This document shows, piece after piece, positions 16,872 through 25,989 of a stretch of 64,000 nt of DNA. Origin of the DNA: an uncultured Eubacteriales bacterium (GTDB lineage: Bacteria > Bacillota > Clostridia > Christensenellales > Aristaeellaceae); assembly GCA_902765395.1 (NCBI GenBank), contig CACWZP010000005.1, positions 107,706 to 171,705 on the forward strand, written 5' to 3'. The number at the start of each line of letters is the position of its first letter. Positions within the stretch are counted from its first letter, which is position 1. The notes beneath the pieces are model-generated. The model was not told where the DNA came from, searched no databases, and was given only the letters and a program-made list of their open reading frames with translations. The position numbers and the translations under genes were made by a program.

Positions 16872-17351
16872 ATGAAGTACACCAACCATCCCCGCCCTCC
16901 TATTCGGCGTCTGTCGGGCGAGACCCTCGTCAGGATCGCGGACAGGCTGGCCGGAATGTTGAACCTGACTGCTGTCGATCCCGTGGTTATACAAGCGGCG
17001 GTCATCACCGAGGGCGGCACCACGGAGATCGTCGGAGAGGGCGGCAATGAACAGATCGCCTGGATACGCGCGGACAGCATCTGTTATCTGCGCCTCCGGG
17101 ACTTTCGATTGCGCTACGCCTACGCCACGCGGGAGGCTGTCGAGCGAGACCGTCAATTTGCCGAGCATTTCCACGATTGCTGTCACATCAACCTGCCTGA
17201 TGTGATTACCGACGCCGCCAGAGAGGTTCTTCTGGAAATCGGCGATGCGGACTATTGGGTCGCTCCGGCCTTCAGAAATATGCTGACAGAGGAGGAGCGC
17301 CGATATGCGAGTGGGTGTCATGTGGAAAGTCCTGCGCCGGGCGATGTATGA
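16872..17351 (+). CDS. Unknown protein following the polymerase-like gene
   Basis: This 159-residue protein starts at ATG 16872 after GGAGG, 11 bases beyond the polymerase stop; the frame open further upstream is not used. It has a mixed sequence with CYLRLRDFRLRYAYATREAV and a His/Cys cluster (FAEHFHDCCHINL). No family is recognised. Its end overlaps the next gene by 47 bases, which suggests coupled translation. Confidence 0.6.
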   Translation: MKYTNHPRPPIRRLSGETLVRIADRLAGMLNLTAVDPVVIQAAVITEGGTTEIVGEGGNEQIAWIRADSICYLRLRDFRLRYAYATREAVERDRQFAEHFHDCCHINLPDVITDAAREVLLEIGDADYWVAPAFRNMLTEEERRYASGCHVESPAPGDV

Positions 17352-17610
17352 AACAGAAGGGTTTTACCTGCGTCTGTCGGATGACGCCAGTCTCGCGCAG
17401 GAGGTGCTGCTGTTTTTCCCGCATGGCGTGGTGGCGCTGCTCGTCATCATCTGGCCCGGCGCAAAGTTGGAGCCGAAACAGGTCAGGCGCATTGAACGCT
17501 TCCGTGACTACGCCATCCCGGTCTACTATACCGGCAGTCCGAAAGGAATCTACAGCGCGGTGGTCGGCGCGGCGCAGAGCATCGACCTGGGCGTGAACTA
17601 TTATCCCTGA
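17305..17610 (+). CDS. Unknown 101-residue protein
   Basis: It starts MRVGVMWKVLRRAMYETEGF, with GAGGAGG upstream inside the preceding gene. A hydrophobic strand-like stretch (VVALLVIIWPG) is visible. It ends IDLGVNYYP. No family is recognised. Confidence 0.6.
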   Translation: MRVGVMWKVLRRAMYETEGFYLRLSDDASLAQEVLLFFPHGVVALLVIIWPGAKLEPKQVRRIERFRDYAIPVYYTGSPKGIYSAVVGAAQSIDLGVNYYP

Positions 17611-17633
17611 AATGAGAATGGAGGTATCTGCCA

Positions 17634-17798
17634 ATGTCCCCCTTTGAAATAAACATCCTTCGATTTATCTTCACCCTCGACAACATACTGGTCGCGCTTA
17701 TGCCGTGGCTCAAGGCGCTGACTATCGCTGCGGTTATAGTGCTTGTCACTCTGCTTACCCGAAGGATAACCCGAAGAAAGGCCAGCTCTGTCAGGTGA
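17634..17798 (+). CDS. Small single-pass membrane protein
   Basis: A 54-codon gene starts at an ATG preceded by GGAGGT. The product has a hydrophobic segment (ALTIAAVIVLVTLL) followed by a basic tail (TRRITRRKASSVR), as in a single membrane helix with a cytoplasmic end. It lies 23 bases after the previous gene and 51 before the adhesin. Confidence 0.55.
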   Translation: MSPFEINILRFIFTLDNILVALMPWLKALTIAAVIVLVTLLTRRITRRKASSVR

Positions 17799-17849
17799 AC
17801 AAAGGCCACACCGTTACAACAATACCATCTTTTCGGAGGAAAATCGAAT

Positions 17850-20800
17850 ATGAAACACTATACCCATAAGCTGACGGCGCTGCTGCTGGCGGCGCTGATC
17901 ATGGTTTCTCCCGTTGCTCAGCTTGCCCGCGCGGAGGAGGCTGTCTACCACACCGAAACCAAGTACCCGCTGCTGGCCGATGTGCGCGACCAGCTGGACG
18001 AGGATGAAATCGTCACCGCTTATGATGTCGTTATCGACATGGGCGATTATTTCAATCCCGCCGATGTGTCCGGGTTCAAGGTGGAGAATACCAACCAGTC
18101 TACCGATAAGGTTGATGTCAGTTTCTTCTCCGCTCATGCGACGGACGGCACGGCGTTTTCGTCCGATATGCCCGGCAGCTACTTTGCCTATTACGTCGCA
18201 AAACCCGTCAGCGGGCATCCGGCCTATGAGATCAGCCGGAGGATCACGGTCAACGCAGTGGAGGAACCTGCTGTTCCCGTGGTGCCTGAGACCGTCGAGG
18301 CCTTCCAAGAAGACGAGTCTGCCGACGAAGATTCGGAGGATGACCCATATGAAGAATCGGAAATTAATGATTCCGAGGAAGCTGCCTTCGAGGATGAAGG
18401 TGAACCCGAAGAAGAATACGACGATGCCGAGGAATTTCCCCAGGAGGGTGATGTTTCCGAGGAAACTGATTCCGAGGGAACCCTTTCCGATTGGGAGGAA
18501 GAATCGGACGAAGACGATGACGCCGACCTCGGAGACGATGAATACGCCGGAGAATACGATGATGACGAATGTTCCGACGAAGATTTGACCTCAGGGGATT
18601 GGGACGAAGCCGATGATGACTTCGACGTTGAGGATTATGACGGCACAGATCCCGACGAAGAGTATTATGACGATCCCAAAGAGGATGACTTCGACGATGA
18701 GGACGAAAAGGAATTCATCGATGAATCCGATGTCGAAGATGAATCTGTAGACGATCCTGCTGGCGAGGGCGACGCCTCGGATGATGAGGACGAGGACGGC
18801 GAGGAAGCCGAAACCACGCCGGAGCCGTCAGATGATCCCACCTTCGATATGCCGCAGATCTACGATGAGCCTATCGAAACCATTGCACCCGTCGATAGTC
18901 CTGAACCCACCGAGGTTATCGTGGAGGAGACCTCCGTCGGTATTCCCGAGGACGATGAAGATGTCCCTGGCGATGACGGCGACGATGCTGTCGGTGATGA
19001 CAGTGATGAAGAACTCGATGGTGACGATGCCGCCAGCGACGATGGTGATGACGGTGAAACCACAGAGGGTACCGATGAGGAACCTTCCCCGGAAGAAGCG
19101 GTGGAGCCCTCCGAGGCATTCACCCTGCCTGTGGATCAGATTCTCACGACGGTTTTGGAACCGACGCTTTCCCTGGCTTCCGTTGACGGCGGTGAGGGAG
19201 ATGACGACGCCACCGAGGAAGAGGACGACATGGAGGAGATTGACCCGGACAACATCGTGTTGGAGGGCGACGCGAAGATGGTTCGCGGCAAGAAGGTCTC
19301 CTATCCCAGCAGCCTCGGAAGCTGGAGCACCTTTAAGTACACCGTCAACGGCAAGATGGCCTACTGTCTGGAATCCTCCAAGACCTCTCCGAAGGGCGGT
19401 TCCTTCGCTCAGGAAATACTGGACAGCAATCCCAACCTGACCAAGGCGCTGTACTACGGCTATGGCGGGCCGGAGGATTTGAGCGCCAGCTTCTTCCCGG
19501 ACTATTCCGCGAACGTGCGCTATATCCTGACGCATATCGCCGCCAGCTATTTCTTCACCGGCAGCTATTCCAGCGCGACGAAGGGCTGCTCGTCCAGCGG
19601 CTTGAAAAAATACCGTGTGCAGGAATGGATTGATTATATTGCCGGCCTGGAGGACCCGCCCTCGCCTGGTATCAGCCTGAGCGATAAGTCGCTTGAGGTG
19701 ACGGGCATCGCCAATGGCGTGCAGACCACCTCCAGCACCACGCTGAATGCCGACCATCGCAACAGCATTACACTTGCGCTACCGGATAATGTGACCTTTC
19801 ATAACGAAAACACCGGCGAGACGCAAACGGGCGGCACGGTGACCATTGGAGGCGGTACGACCTTTCACTTCTCCGCGCCGACCTCCGTCAGCGGGACCTG
19901 GAAAACCGGTGACATGAAGGGCATGATCGCCATGATCTGGAAGGTGCTGGTGGTCAAGACAGGCACCAAGACGCAGAAGCTGGGCAGCTACGCCTCCGAG
20001 GAATACGGCGGTTCCGTCCACTTCACTGTCACCTGGAAGAGCGAGGTCACGCTGAACATCGTGAAGGCCGATGCCGCCAATACGGACGTGCATCTGGCGG
20101 GCGCGGTCATCGGCGTGTACTCCGATGCCGACTGCACCAATCAGCTGACCACCATGACTACCGGCGCGGACGGTTCCGCCTCCTGCACCATCCCGCGGGA
20201 ATACGCCCGCCTGTACCTGAAGGAGCTGCAAGCGCCCACGGGCTACCGCCTGAGCAAGACGGTCTTCACCGTGGACATGCCAGATGGGGATTCCGTCACG
20301 GCGCTCATAAAGAACGATCAGCAGCGGGCCGGTCTCAAGATCACCAAGAGGGGTGAGGTGCTGACCGGCGCGGACGTGACCGATGCCGGCGTTCGCTTCA
20401 TCTATGAGACCCGCAAGCTCTCCGGCGCGGTGTACCGCGTCACCGCCGAGAGCGCCATCTACACTCCGGACGGCGCGCTGATGTACCAGAAGGGCGACGT
20501 GGTCGCGGACGCCCTGACCACCAACGACAGCGGCGAGGTCATGCTGAACAATGTGCCGCTTGGCAGTTATGTGGTGGAGGAGACGCAGGCTCCTGCGGGC
20601 TTTGTCCTGTCGGGCGAGAAGCACACCGTAAAGCTGGAATACGCGGGCCAGGACGCGGAAGTGGCCTTCAACGAGACCACCTTCACCAATGAGCGCCAGA
20701 AGGCTGCCGTCACCATCCACAAGCAGGACGGCGAGACGAAGAATCCCTTGGCGGGCGGTACGTTTGCCCTTTACGCGGGAAGCGCCATCGTCAGCTACAA

Positions 20801-23800
20801 GGGCGACAACCTCGTTGCAGCGGGAACCCTGATCGAGACGGTTGTGACCGGCGCGGACGGCAGCGCCGCCTTTGCCGCCGACCTGCCTGTGGGCTTCTGC
20901 TATGAGATACGGGAAGTTGCGCCGCCAGCGGGCTACACCTTCGGCGTGGAGAAGTATGAGTTCTCGTTCAGCGCCGCCGCGCAGACGCAGGCCGTGTCTG
21001 AGTTTGGCTACACCTTCTCCAATGACCGCATCACGGCCACGCTCAGTCTCCACAAGAAGGACGCGGAAACCGGTAATGAGCAGGGCGACGCCCAGCTTGC
21101 CGGAGCCGTTTACGCGCTGTATGCCCGCGAAGCCGTCGTCCACCCGGACGGCAAGACCGGCACGCTCTATGAGAAAGACGCGCTGGTGACGACCATGACC
21201 ACGGATGCCGTAGGCGACGCGAAGGCCGAGAACCTGCCGCTGGGCAAGTATTATCTCAAGGAGATCACGCCCTCCGCGGGCTATCTGCTGGATGCCAATG
21301 AGTACGACGTGGACTGCACGAAGTACGATCCCGGCAAGTACCTGATCCTGGTGGAAGCCACCGTGAAGGAGCAGGTCATCAAGCAGCCCTTCCAGGTCAT
21401 CAAGGCCGCGAACAACGGCAAGACCGACGCCGATCTCATCAAAGGCGCGGGCTTTACCGCGTGGCTGGTGTCCGACCTGATGAAGAACGCGGACGGGAGC
21501 TACAACTTCTCCAATGCGGAGCCTGTGGCGCTCGGCGCGAACGGTGAAACGGAAAGCTTCACCGACGAGAAGGGACACGCCACTTCCGTCCCGCTGCCCT
21601 TTGGCACTTACATCGTGCGTGAGACCACGACGCCCAAGAATTACGCGCCCGTGGACGATTTCATCGTCACCATCAAGGAGAACAACCCCACGAAACCCCA
21701 GGTGTGGCGTGTGCTGCTGGACGAGGAGTTCGCCGCGAAGCTGAAAATCTACAAGGCGGACAGCGCCACGGGACGCACGATCTTGCTGCCCGGCGCGGAG
21801 TTCTCCATCTACGATGTGGACAACGACACCTTTGTGGAGCAGGTCACGACCTACCCGCAGACCGTGAAGCACACCACCTTCACCACCGATGAAAGCGGCA
21901 CCCTGACGCTGCCGGAAACGCTGCGTCCCGGCCACTACCGCATCACGGAGATCAACGCGCCGTTCGGCTATACGCTGAACCGCGCCGAAGCGGACGTGAC
22001 CATCAGCGACGAGGCGCTGCATCAGGTGGACGCGGTATCCGGCGACCTGGTGATCGAGGTCACGATGCACGACGCGCCCGCACGGGGCCGCGTCACCGTG
22101 TACAAAGAGGGCGAAACGCTGTCCCACTATGAGGACGGGCAGTTCATCTACGAGGTGCAGCGCCTGCCCGGCGCGACCTTCGAGGTTATCGCCGCCGAGG
22201 ACATCTATACCGCGGACAACCAGAGGGACGCGAACGGCAACCGCTATCTGGAATACGCCGCCGGAACCGTGGTCGCCATGCTGACCACCGACGAGAACGG
22301 CGAGGCCCGTACCGAGGATCTGCCCCTGGGCACCTACAAGGTGATTGAGAAGAAAGCGCCTGTCGGCTATGTCCTCAAAGCCGAGCCGGTCACCGTCACG
22401 TTGGCATACGCCGATCAGGAGACGGAGATCGTGGTGGAGGCCGCGACGGTGGCAGACGCCCGCCAAAAGGTCAGCCTGGTCGTGGAAAAGAAGGCAAAGG
22501 ATAAGGACATCAGGCTGCCCGGCGCGACGCTGGGACTTTACGCGGGCGAGGACATCCGTGCGCATGATACCGTCATCGTGCCTGCCGGGACCTGCATCGC
22601 CACCGCTGTGTCCGACGAGACCGGCAGCGTGGCCTTTGACATTGACCTGCCCTTGGGCAAGTACCTCGTCAACGAGCTTCAGGCTCCGGTGGGCTACGTT
22701 CTGTCGGATGAAGTGGTCGAGTTGGAGGCGGCCTATCAGGGGCAGGACGTGAAGGTGGTCTCCGTCACCGGCATCTATGAGAACCAGTCGACCCGCATGG
22801 TCATCAGCAAGGCCGACGCCACAACCGGCGTGGAGCTGGACGGCGCGAAGCTGACGCTGTTGGACGCAAGCGGGAAGGAGATGGATTCCTGGACTTCCGT
22901 GGCGGGCGAACCTCACCTGATCGAAGGGCTGGCCATCGGCGCGACCTACACGCTGCGCGAGGACATCGCCCCGTATGGCTACCTGATCTCCAACACAGTC
23001 AAGTTCACCGTGGGCGACACCGCTGATATTCAGAAGGTCGTTATGAAGGACGAGGTGCCCACGGGCAAGATCATCATCAACAAGTCCGGCGAGTTTCTGA
23101 GCGACGTGTCCGTGCTTGACAGCGCCACCGGCTGGATTGGCAACACCTTCTCCTTCATCACCGGCGGCCTGAAAGACGTGACCTTCGGCGTGTATGCCTT
23201 TGACGATATCAAGCAGGCGGACGGCGTTTCGCCGGACTACTACGCCGCGGGGACGCAGATCGGCACCATCACCACGGACAGCACCGGCGTGGCGACGATG
23301 GAGAACCTGCCCCTGGGACGCTACATGGTGAAGGAGATCGCCACGCAGGACGGCTATGTGCTGGACGACCAGGCGCGGTTGATCGACCTGACCTACCGCG
23401 ATTCCAAAACGCCCGTCGTGACCTATTCCGAGGCGTGGCAGAACGAGCGCCAGCGGGCGCGGGTGACCGTCGTGAAAAAGCAAAAGGACGGCGACAGGCT
23501 GTTGGAGGGCGCGGTGTTCGGCCTGTACAGCGCCGAGGACATCACCGGGGAGAACGGAAAGGTCATTTTGGCGAAGGACACTTTGATCGAGCAGCGCGCC
23601 ACCGATTCCAACGGCAAGCTGACCTTTGAGGTCGATCTGCCGGTCGGCTTTGACTATACCATCAGGGAGATTACCCCGCCCGCGGGCTACGCCTCCGATC
23701 CCAATGCGCAGAGCTTTACCTTTGACGGCAGCAATACCGATGTCGCCGTCGTGGAGATGGAGTACGCCTTTAAGGATATTCCTACCCTTGTGGACGTAAC

Positions 23801-24461
23801 CAAATCCAGCCTCACCACCGGCGAGGAGCTGGAAGGCGCAAGCCTTCAGGTGACGGACGAGGACGGCAACGTGATCGACAGTTGGGTTTCCGGGACAGAG
23901 CCGCACCGCATCACCGGCCTGGTCGTGGACAAGACTTACACCCTGACGGAGACGCTGCCCGCGTCGGGCTACGTCACCGCCGAGAGCATCGAGTTCACGA
24001 TCTCAGACATCGGCGAGGTGCAGCCCGTGGAGATGAAGGACGATGTGACGAAGGTGAAGATTTCCAAGACCGACCTGACCGGGAAGAAGGAGCTGGAAGG
24101 CGCGACGCTGACTATTCTGGAGTCCGAGGGCAAGGTCGTGGAGACCTGGACTTCTACCACCGAGCCGCATTACATCGAGATGCTGCCCATCGGGAAGTAC
24201 ACGCTGCGCGAGGAAACCGCGCCGTCCGGCTACCTGGTCGCGGAGGATGTGGAGTTTGAGGTCAAGGATACCGGCGAGATCCAGACCGTTACCATGAAGG
24301 ACGCGCAGGAAAACCCGGAGCAGCCCGGAACCCCCATGCCGGATACGCCCAAGACCGGCGACATGAACAACCCGCTGCTGTGGGGCGGCATCGGCGTGGT
24401 CGCCCTGCTGGGGCTGATGACCGCTGTGCTGGTGATGCGGAAGAATCGCAGGAAGTTCTGA
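17850..24461 (+). CDS. Giant SpaA/Cna_B-repeat adhesin with sortase signal
   Basis: This 2203-residue surface protein has a signal peptide (residues 1-29), a small beta domain, an Asp/Glu-rich low-complexity region (about 150-440), a thioester-type domain (about 480-600) and about thirteen SpaA-like beta modules. The modules recur as a KxD-type start, then LxGAxFxLY, then ExxAPxGY, and many could form internal Lys-Asn isopeptide bonds. The end is a sorting signal: TPKTG (about 2166-2170), a hydrophobic helix and RKNRRKF. In the thioester domain the Cys is present (AYCLES, residue 506), but the usual Gln motif reads THIAAS (His at about 562). The class B sortase gene at 31997 could anchor it. 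Likely role: contact with recipient cells or host surfaces. Confidence 0.85.
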   Translation: MKHYTHKLTALLLAALIMVSPVAQLARAEEAVYHTETKYPLLADVRDQLDEDEIVTAYDVVIDMGDYFNPADVSGFKVENTNQSTDKVDVSFFSAHATDGTAFSSDMPGSYFAYYVAKPVSGHPAYEISRRITVNAVEEPAVPVVPETVEAFQEDESADEDSEDDPYEESEINDSEEAAFEDEGEPEEEYDDAEEFPQEGDVSEETDSEGTLSDWEEESDEDDDADLGDDEYAGEYDDDECSDEDLTSGDWDEADDDFDVEDYDGTDPDEEYYDDPKEDDFDDEDEKEFIDESDVEDESVDDPAGEGDASDDEDEDGEEAETTPEPSDDPTFDMPQIYDEPIETIAPVDSPEPTEVIVEETSVGIPEDDEDVPGDDGDDAVGDDSDEELDGDDAASDDGDDGETTEGTDEEPSPEEAVEPSEAFTLPVDQILTTVLEPTLSLASVDGGEGDDDATEEEDDMEEIDPDNIVLEGDAKMVRGKKVSYPSSLGSWSTFKYTVNGKMAYCLESSKTSPKGGSFAQEILDSNPNLTKALYYGYGGPEDLSASFFPDYSANVRYILTHIAASYFFTGSYSSATKGCSSSGLKKYRVQEWIDYIAGLEDPPSPGISLSDKSLEVTGIANGVQTTSSTTLNADHRNSITLALPDNVTFHNENTGETQTGGTVTIGGGTTFHFSAPTSVSGTWKTGDMKGMIAMIWKVLVVKTGTKTQKLGSYASEEYGGSVHFTVTWKSEVTLNIVKADAANTDVHLAGAVIGVYSDADCTNQLTTMTTGADGSASCTIPREYARLYLKELQAPTGYRLSKTVFTVDMPDGDSVTALIKNDQQRAGLKITKRGEVLTGADVTDAGVRFIYETRKLSGAVYRVTAESAIYTPDGALMYQKGDVVADALTTNDSGEVMLNNVPLGSYVVEETQAPAGFVLSGEKHTVKLEYAGQDAEVAFNETTFTNERQKAAVTIHKQDGETKNPLAGGTFALYAGSAIVSYKGDNLVAAGTLIETVVTGADGSAAFAADLPVGFCYEIREVAPPAGYTFGVEKYEFSFSAAAQTQAVSEFGYTFSNDRITATLSLHKKDAETGNEQGDAQLAGAVYALYAREAVVHPDGKTGTLYEKDALVTTMTTDAVGDAKAENLPLGKYYLKEITPSAGYLLDANEYDVDCTKYDPGKYLILVEATVKEQVIKQPFQVIKAANNGKTDADLIKGAGFTAWLVSDLMKNADGSYNFSNAEPVALGANGETESFTDEKGHATSVPLPFGTYIVRETTTPKNYAPVDDFIVTIKENNPTKPQVWRVLLDEEFAAKLKIYKADSATGRTILLPGAEFSIYDVDNDTFVEQVTTYPQTVKHTTFTTDESGTLTLPETLRPGHYRITEINAPFGYTLNRAEADVTISDEALHQVDAVSGDLVIEVTMHDAPARGRVTVYKEGETLSHYEDGQFIYEVQRLPGATFEVIAAEDIYTADNQRDANGNRYLEYAAGTVVAMLTTDENGEARTEDLPLGTYKVIEKKAPVGYVLKAEPVTVTLAYADQETEIVVEAATVADARQKVSLVVEKKAKDKDIRLPGATLGLYAGEDIRAHDTVIVPAGTCIATAVSDETGSVAFDIDLPLGKYLVNELQAPVGYVLSDEVVELEAAYQGQDVKVVSVTGIYENQSTRMVISKADATTGVELDGAKLTLLDASGKEMDSWTSVAGEPHLIEGLAIGATYTLREDIAPYGYLISNTVKFTVGDTADIQKVVMKDEVPTGKIIINKSGEFLSDVSVLDSATGWIGNTFSFITGGLKDVTFGVYAFDDIKQADGVSPDYYAAGTQIGTITTDSTGVATMENLPLGRYMVKEIATQDGYVLDDQARLIDLTYRDSKTPVVTYSEAWQNERQRARVTVVKKQKDGDRLLEGAVFGLYSAEDITGENGKVILAKDTLIEQRATDSNGKLTFEVDLPVGFDYTIREITPPAGYASDPNAQSFTFDGSNTDVAVVEMEYAFKDIPTLVDVTKSSLTTGEELEGASLQVTDEDGNVIDSWVSGTEPHRITGLVVDKTYTLTETLPASGYVTAESIEFTISDIGEVQPVEMKDDVTKVKISKTDLTGKKELEGATLTILESEGKVVETWTSTTEPHYIEMLPIGKYTLREETAPSGYLVAEDVEFEVKDTGEIQTVTMKDAQENPEQPGTPMPDTPKTGDMNNPLLWGGIGVVALLGLMTAVLVMRKNRRKF

Positions 24462-24471
24462 CAGAATGTGA

Positions 24472-24510
24472 GAAGGAGCCGTCGCTATGCTTCGGCTCCT
24501 TCGATTTCTT
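24472..24510 (+). terminator. Terminator after the adhesin, overlapping the HEPN gene end
   Basis: GAAGGAGCCG (24472-24481) and CGGCTCCTTC (24493-24502) form a perfect 10-bp stem with an 11-base loop, followed by GATTTCTTC. It lies in the tail codons of the antisense HEPN gene. Confidence 0.6.
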
Positions 24511-24922
24511 CAAGAGAGATTGCAACGCCCTGTGCAATCAGGTAATTGCCAATGGTGCGCATGAACAGGATGGCATTTTCGATTTGCAGATCGACATCCT
24601 CTTTTGCCACGATGTAGAAATCATCATAATCGCTGGCATTGCGGACTTCAAATGCCTGCGTAATGATCGCGGAGAGCTTTCTGTCAAGAATCTCTGTTTT
24701 CAGATAACGCTTCCTGAATTCAGCCATGACACCGCTGTGCTTGCTCATATCCACTTCCTCTAAGGCGAGGACAGAGCGCATGGAGTGGAATATGGCATAG
24801 TAGGAGCGATTCGCGGCGGCACGATAGTCACTGATGTCACGATTTACCTTGGCCGTATGCAGGCAGTCATGGGCGCGGTCAAAGCGGGCCTTTGAGAGAT
24901 CGCGTCTTTCTTCGATGGTCAT
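24485..24922 (-). CDS. HEPN-domain toxin-like protein
   Basis: This 145-residue all-helical protein has the HEPN layout: DRAHDCLHTAK, then the conserved RSYYAIFHSMRS helix, and near the end RNASDYDDF. It pairs with the MNT gene just upstream, overlapping by 4 bases. In known HEPN/MNT pairs HEPN is an RNase-like toxin and the MNT protein blocks it by adding nucleotides. The canonical RX4-6H motif is only partly visible (RNASDYDD lacks the His), which also fits the variant HEPN proteins linked to MNT. Confidence 0.8.
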   Translation of the reverse strand: MTIEERRDLSKARFDRAHDCLHTAKVNRDISDYRAAANRSYYAIFHSMRSVLALEEVDMSKHSGVMAEFRKRYLKTEILDRKLSAIITQAFEVRNASDYDDFYIVAKEDVDLQIENAILFMRTIGNYLIAQGVAISLEEIEGAEA

Positions 24923-25263
24923 GCGCTGACGCCTCCGGCGTTGTATCGGATTCCCTCTGTCACAATGTTCCTGTGGTAAGGCAGAGATTGTGGCTTGAAC
25001 TGATCCTGGGAGCGAACGCTCACGGAAATAGTCACGTCATGGTCGATGCACATATCCCCGACTATCGATGAGATCAGCATATTCCGCGCTCTGATTTCCT
25101 TTTCAGGGAGCGTTGAAATGAGCATGATGTCCACATCGGAGTACGGGCGATAGTCGCCACGGGCGTAGGAGCCATACAGATATGCGTCGCTGATCGGCAG
25201 AACCGGCGAGCAGCGTTCGTAGACTTCACTGAGGATTGACAGGGCTTCGTTTTTATCACACAT
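24919..25263 (-). CDS. MNT-type nucleotidyltransferase antitoxin
   Basis: This 114-residue protein has the minimal nucleotidyltransferase signature: LYGSYARGDYRPYSDVDIML, with both metal-binding Asp residues. The ATG at 25263 follows AAGGGGG; a longer frame to 25323 includes the promoter and is rejected. It is the first gene of the two-gene antisense module with HEPN. Confidence 0.85.
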   Translation of the reverse strand: MCDKNEALSILSEVYERCSPVLPISDAYLYGSYARGDYRPYSDVDIMLISTLPEKEIRARNMLISSIVGDMCIDHDVTISVSVRSQDQFKPQSLPYHRNIVTEGIRYNAGGVSA

Positions 25264-25287
25264 GGTCACAGCCCCCTTTCTGTCTCT

Positions 25288-25316
25288 ATCATACCATAGG
25301 ATATGAAGAAACGCAA
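25288..25316 (-). promoter_or_regulatory. Promoter of the MNT/HEPN pair
   Basis: On the minus strand TTGCGT (complement of 25311-25316), 17 bases, then TATGAT (complement of 25288-25293). It lies about 25 bases upstream of the MNT start. Confidence 0.6.
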
Positions 25317-25349
25317 GAATCATTCGAGAATCGAAATGAAGGTGAGATA

Positions 25350-25490
25350 TTGAAAACCATCCTCATCATCATCGGCGTCGCCCTCGTCCTGCTGATGGCC
25401 ATGATTGGCTATGCCTGTATCATCGTCGGCAGTGACGCGGAGCGCCAAATGGAAGCATGGGAGCGTGAGAGATATGCAGGAAGAGATTAA
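25350..25490 (+). CDS. Small membrane protein at the head of the transfer operon
   Basis: This 46-residue protein starts with TTG after GAAGGTGAG. It has one membrane segment (TILIIIGVALVLLMAMIGYA) and a charged tail (AERQMEAWERERYAGRD). It overlaps the pcfB-like gene by 17 bases. Short single-helix proteins often precede the coupling-protein genes in these elements. Confidence 0.6.
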   Translation: MKTILIIIGVALVLLMAMIGYACIIVGSDAERQMEAWERERYAGRD

Positions 25491-25989
25491 CCACAAGACG
25501 ATTACCGTGTATATCAGGGGCGCGAAGGTCACGGCGCAGACACTGAAAGCGGCGCTGCGCGCAATACTCCGCGCCAGAGAGAAGCACAAGCAGAACGTCC
25601 AGCGGCGGGAGACGCAGTATGAGCGCGAGGACGATGTGGCCGTCAATCGGGGCAAGCAGTCCCTGCGGGACTTGCAGGACGAGGGCAGCGAGCTGTCCAA
25701 CATCGAGATCACCGACGAGAACATCAAGTCCTTTGAACGCTATGCCCGGAAGTACGGCATCGACTACGCGCTGAAAAAGGACAAGGCGGCAGATTCGCCC
25801 CGCTATTTCGTGTTCTTCCGCGCGCGGGACGAAAAGACGATGGAAGCGGCCTTCAAGGAGTATGCCGAGTACACCACCAAAGAGAAAAAGCCCTCCGTGA
25901 AGAAGAAGCTCGCCGTCGCCGTGAAGCGCGCCATGCCCCAACGGGCGCGGGAGCGCGAGAAGAAGAAAGAAAGGACGGAATCCCGTTGA
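25474..25989 (+). CDS. PcfB-like (DUF3801) transfer accessory protein
   Basis: The 171-residue product starts MQEEINHKTITVYIRGAKVT, typical of PcfB/DUF3801 proteins. A helical basic part follows, with FERYARKYGIDYALKKDKA and a Lys/Arg-rich tail. PcfB works with the coupling protein PcfC in pCF10-type transfer. It overlaps the coupling-protein start by 4 bases. Confidence 0.8.
   Translation: MQEEINHKTITVYIRGAKVTAQTLKAALRAILRAREKHKQNVQRRETQYEREDDVAVNRGKQSLRDLQDEGSELSNIEITDENIKSFERYARKYGIDYALKKDKAADSPRYFVFFRARDEKTMEAAFKEYAEYTTKEKKPSVKKKLAVAVKRAMPQRAREREKKKERTESR

Noticed and set aside
19779-23906. 1375-codon minus-strand frame opposite the adhesin
   Set aside because: It arises from the repetitive GC-rich coding of the SpaA modules. 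Its composition (His/Arg/Gly/Val-rich, no domains) is that of an antisense shadow.
20040-24300. CRISPR-like repetition in the adhesin region
   Set aside because: The repeats are divergent protein modules of 250-400 bases, not short identical repeats with spacers.
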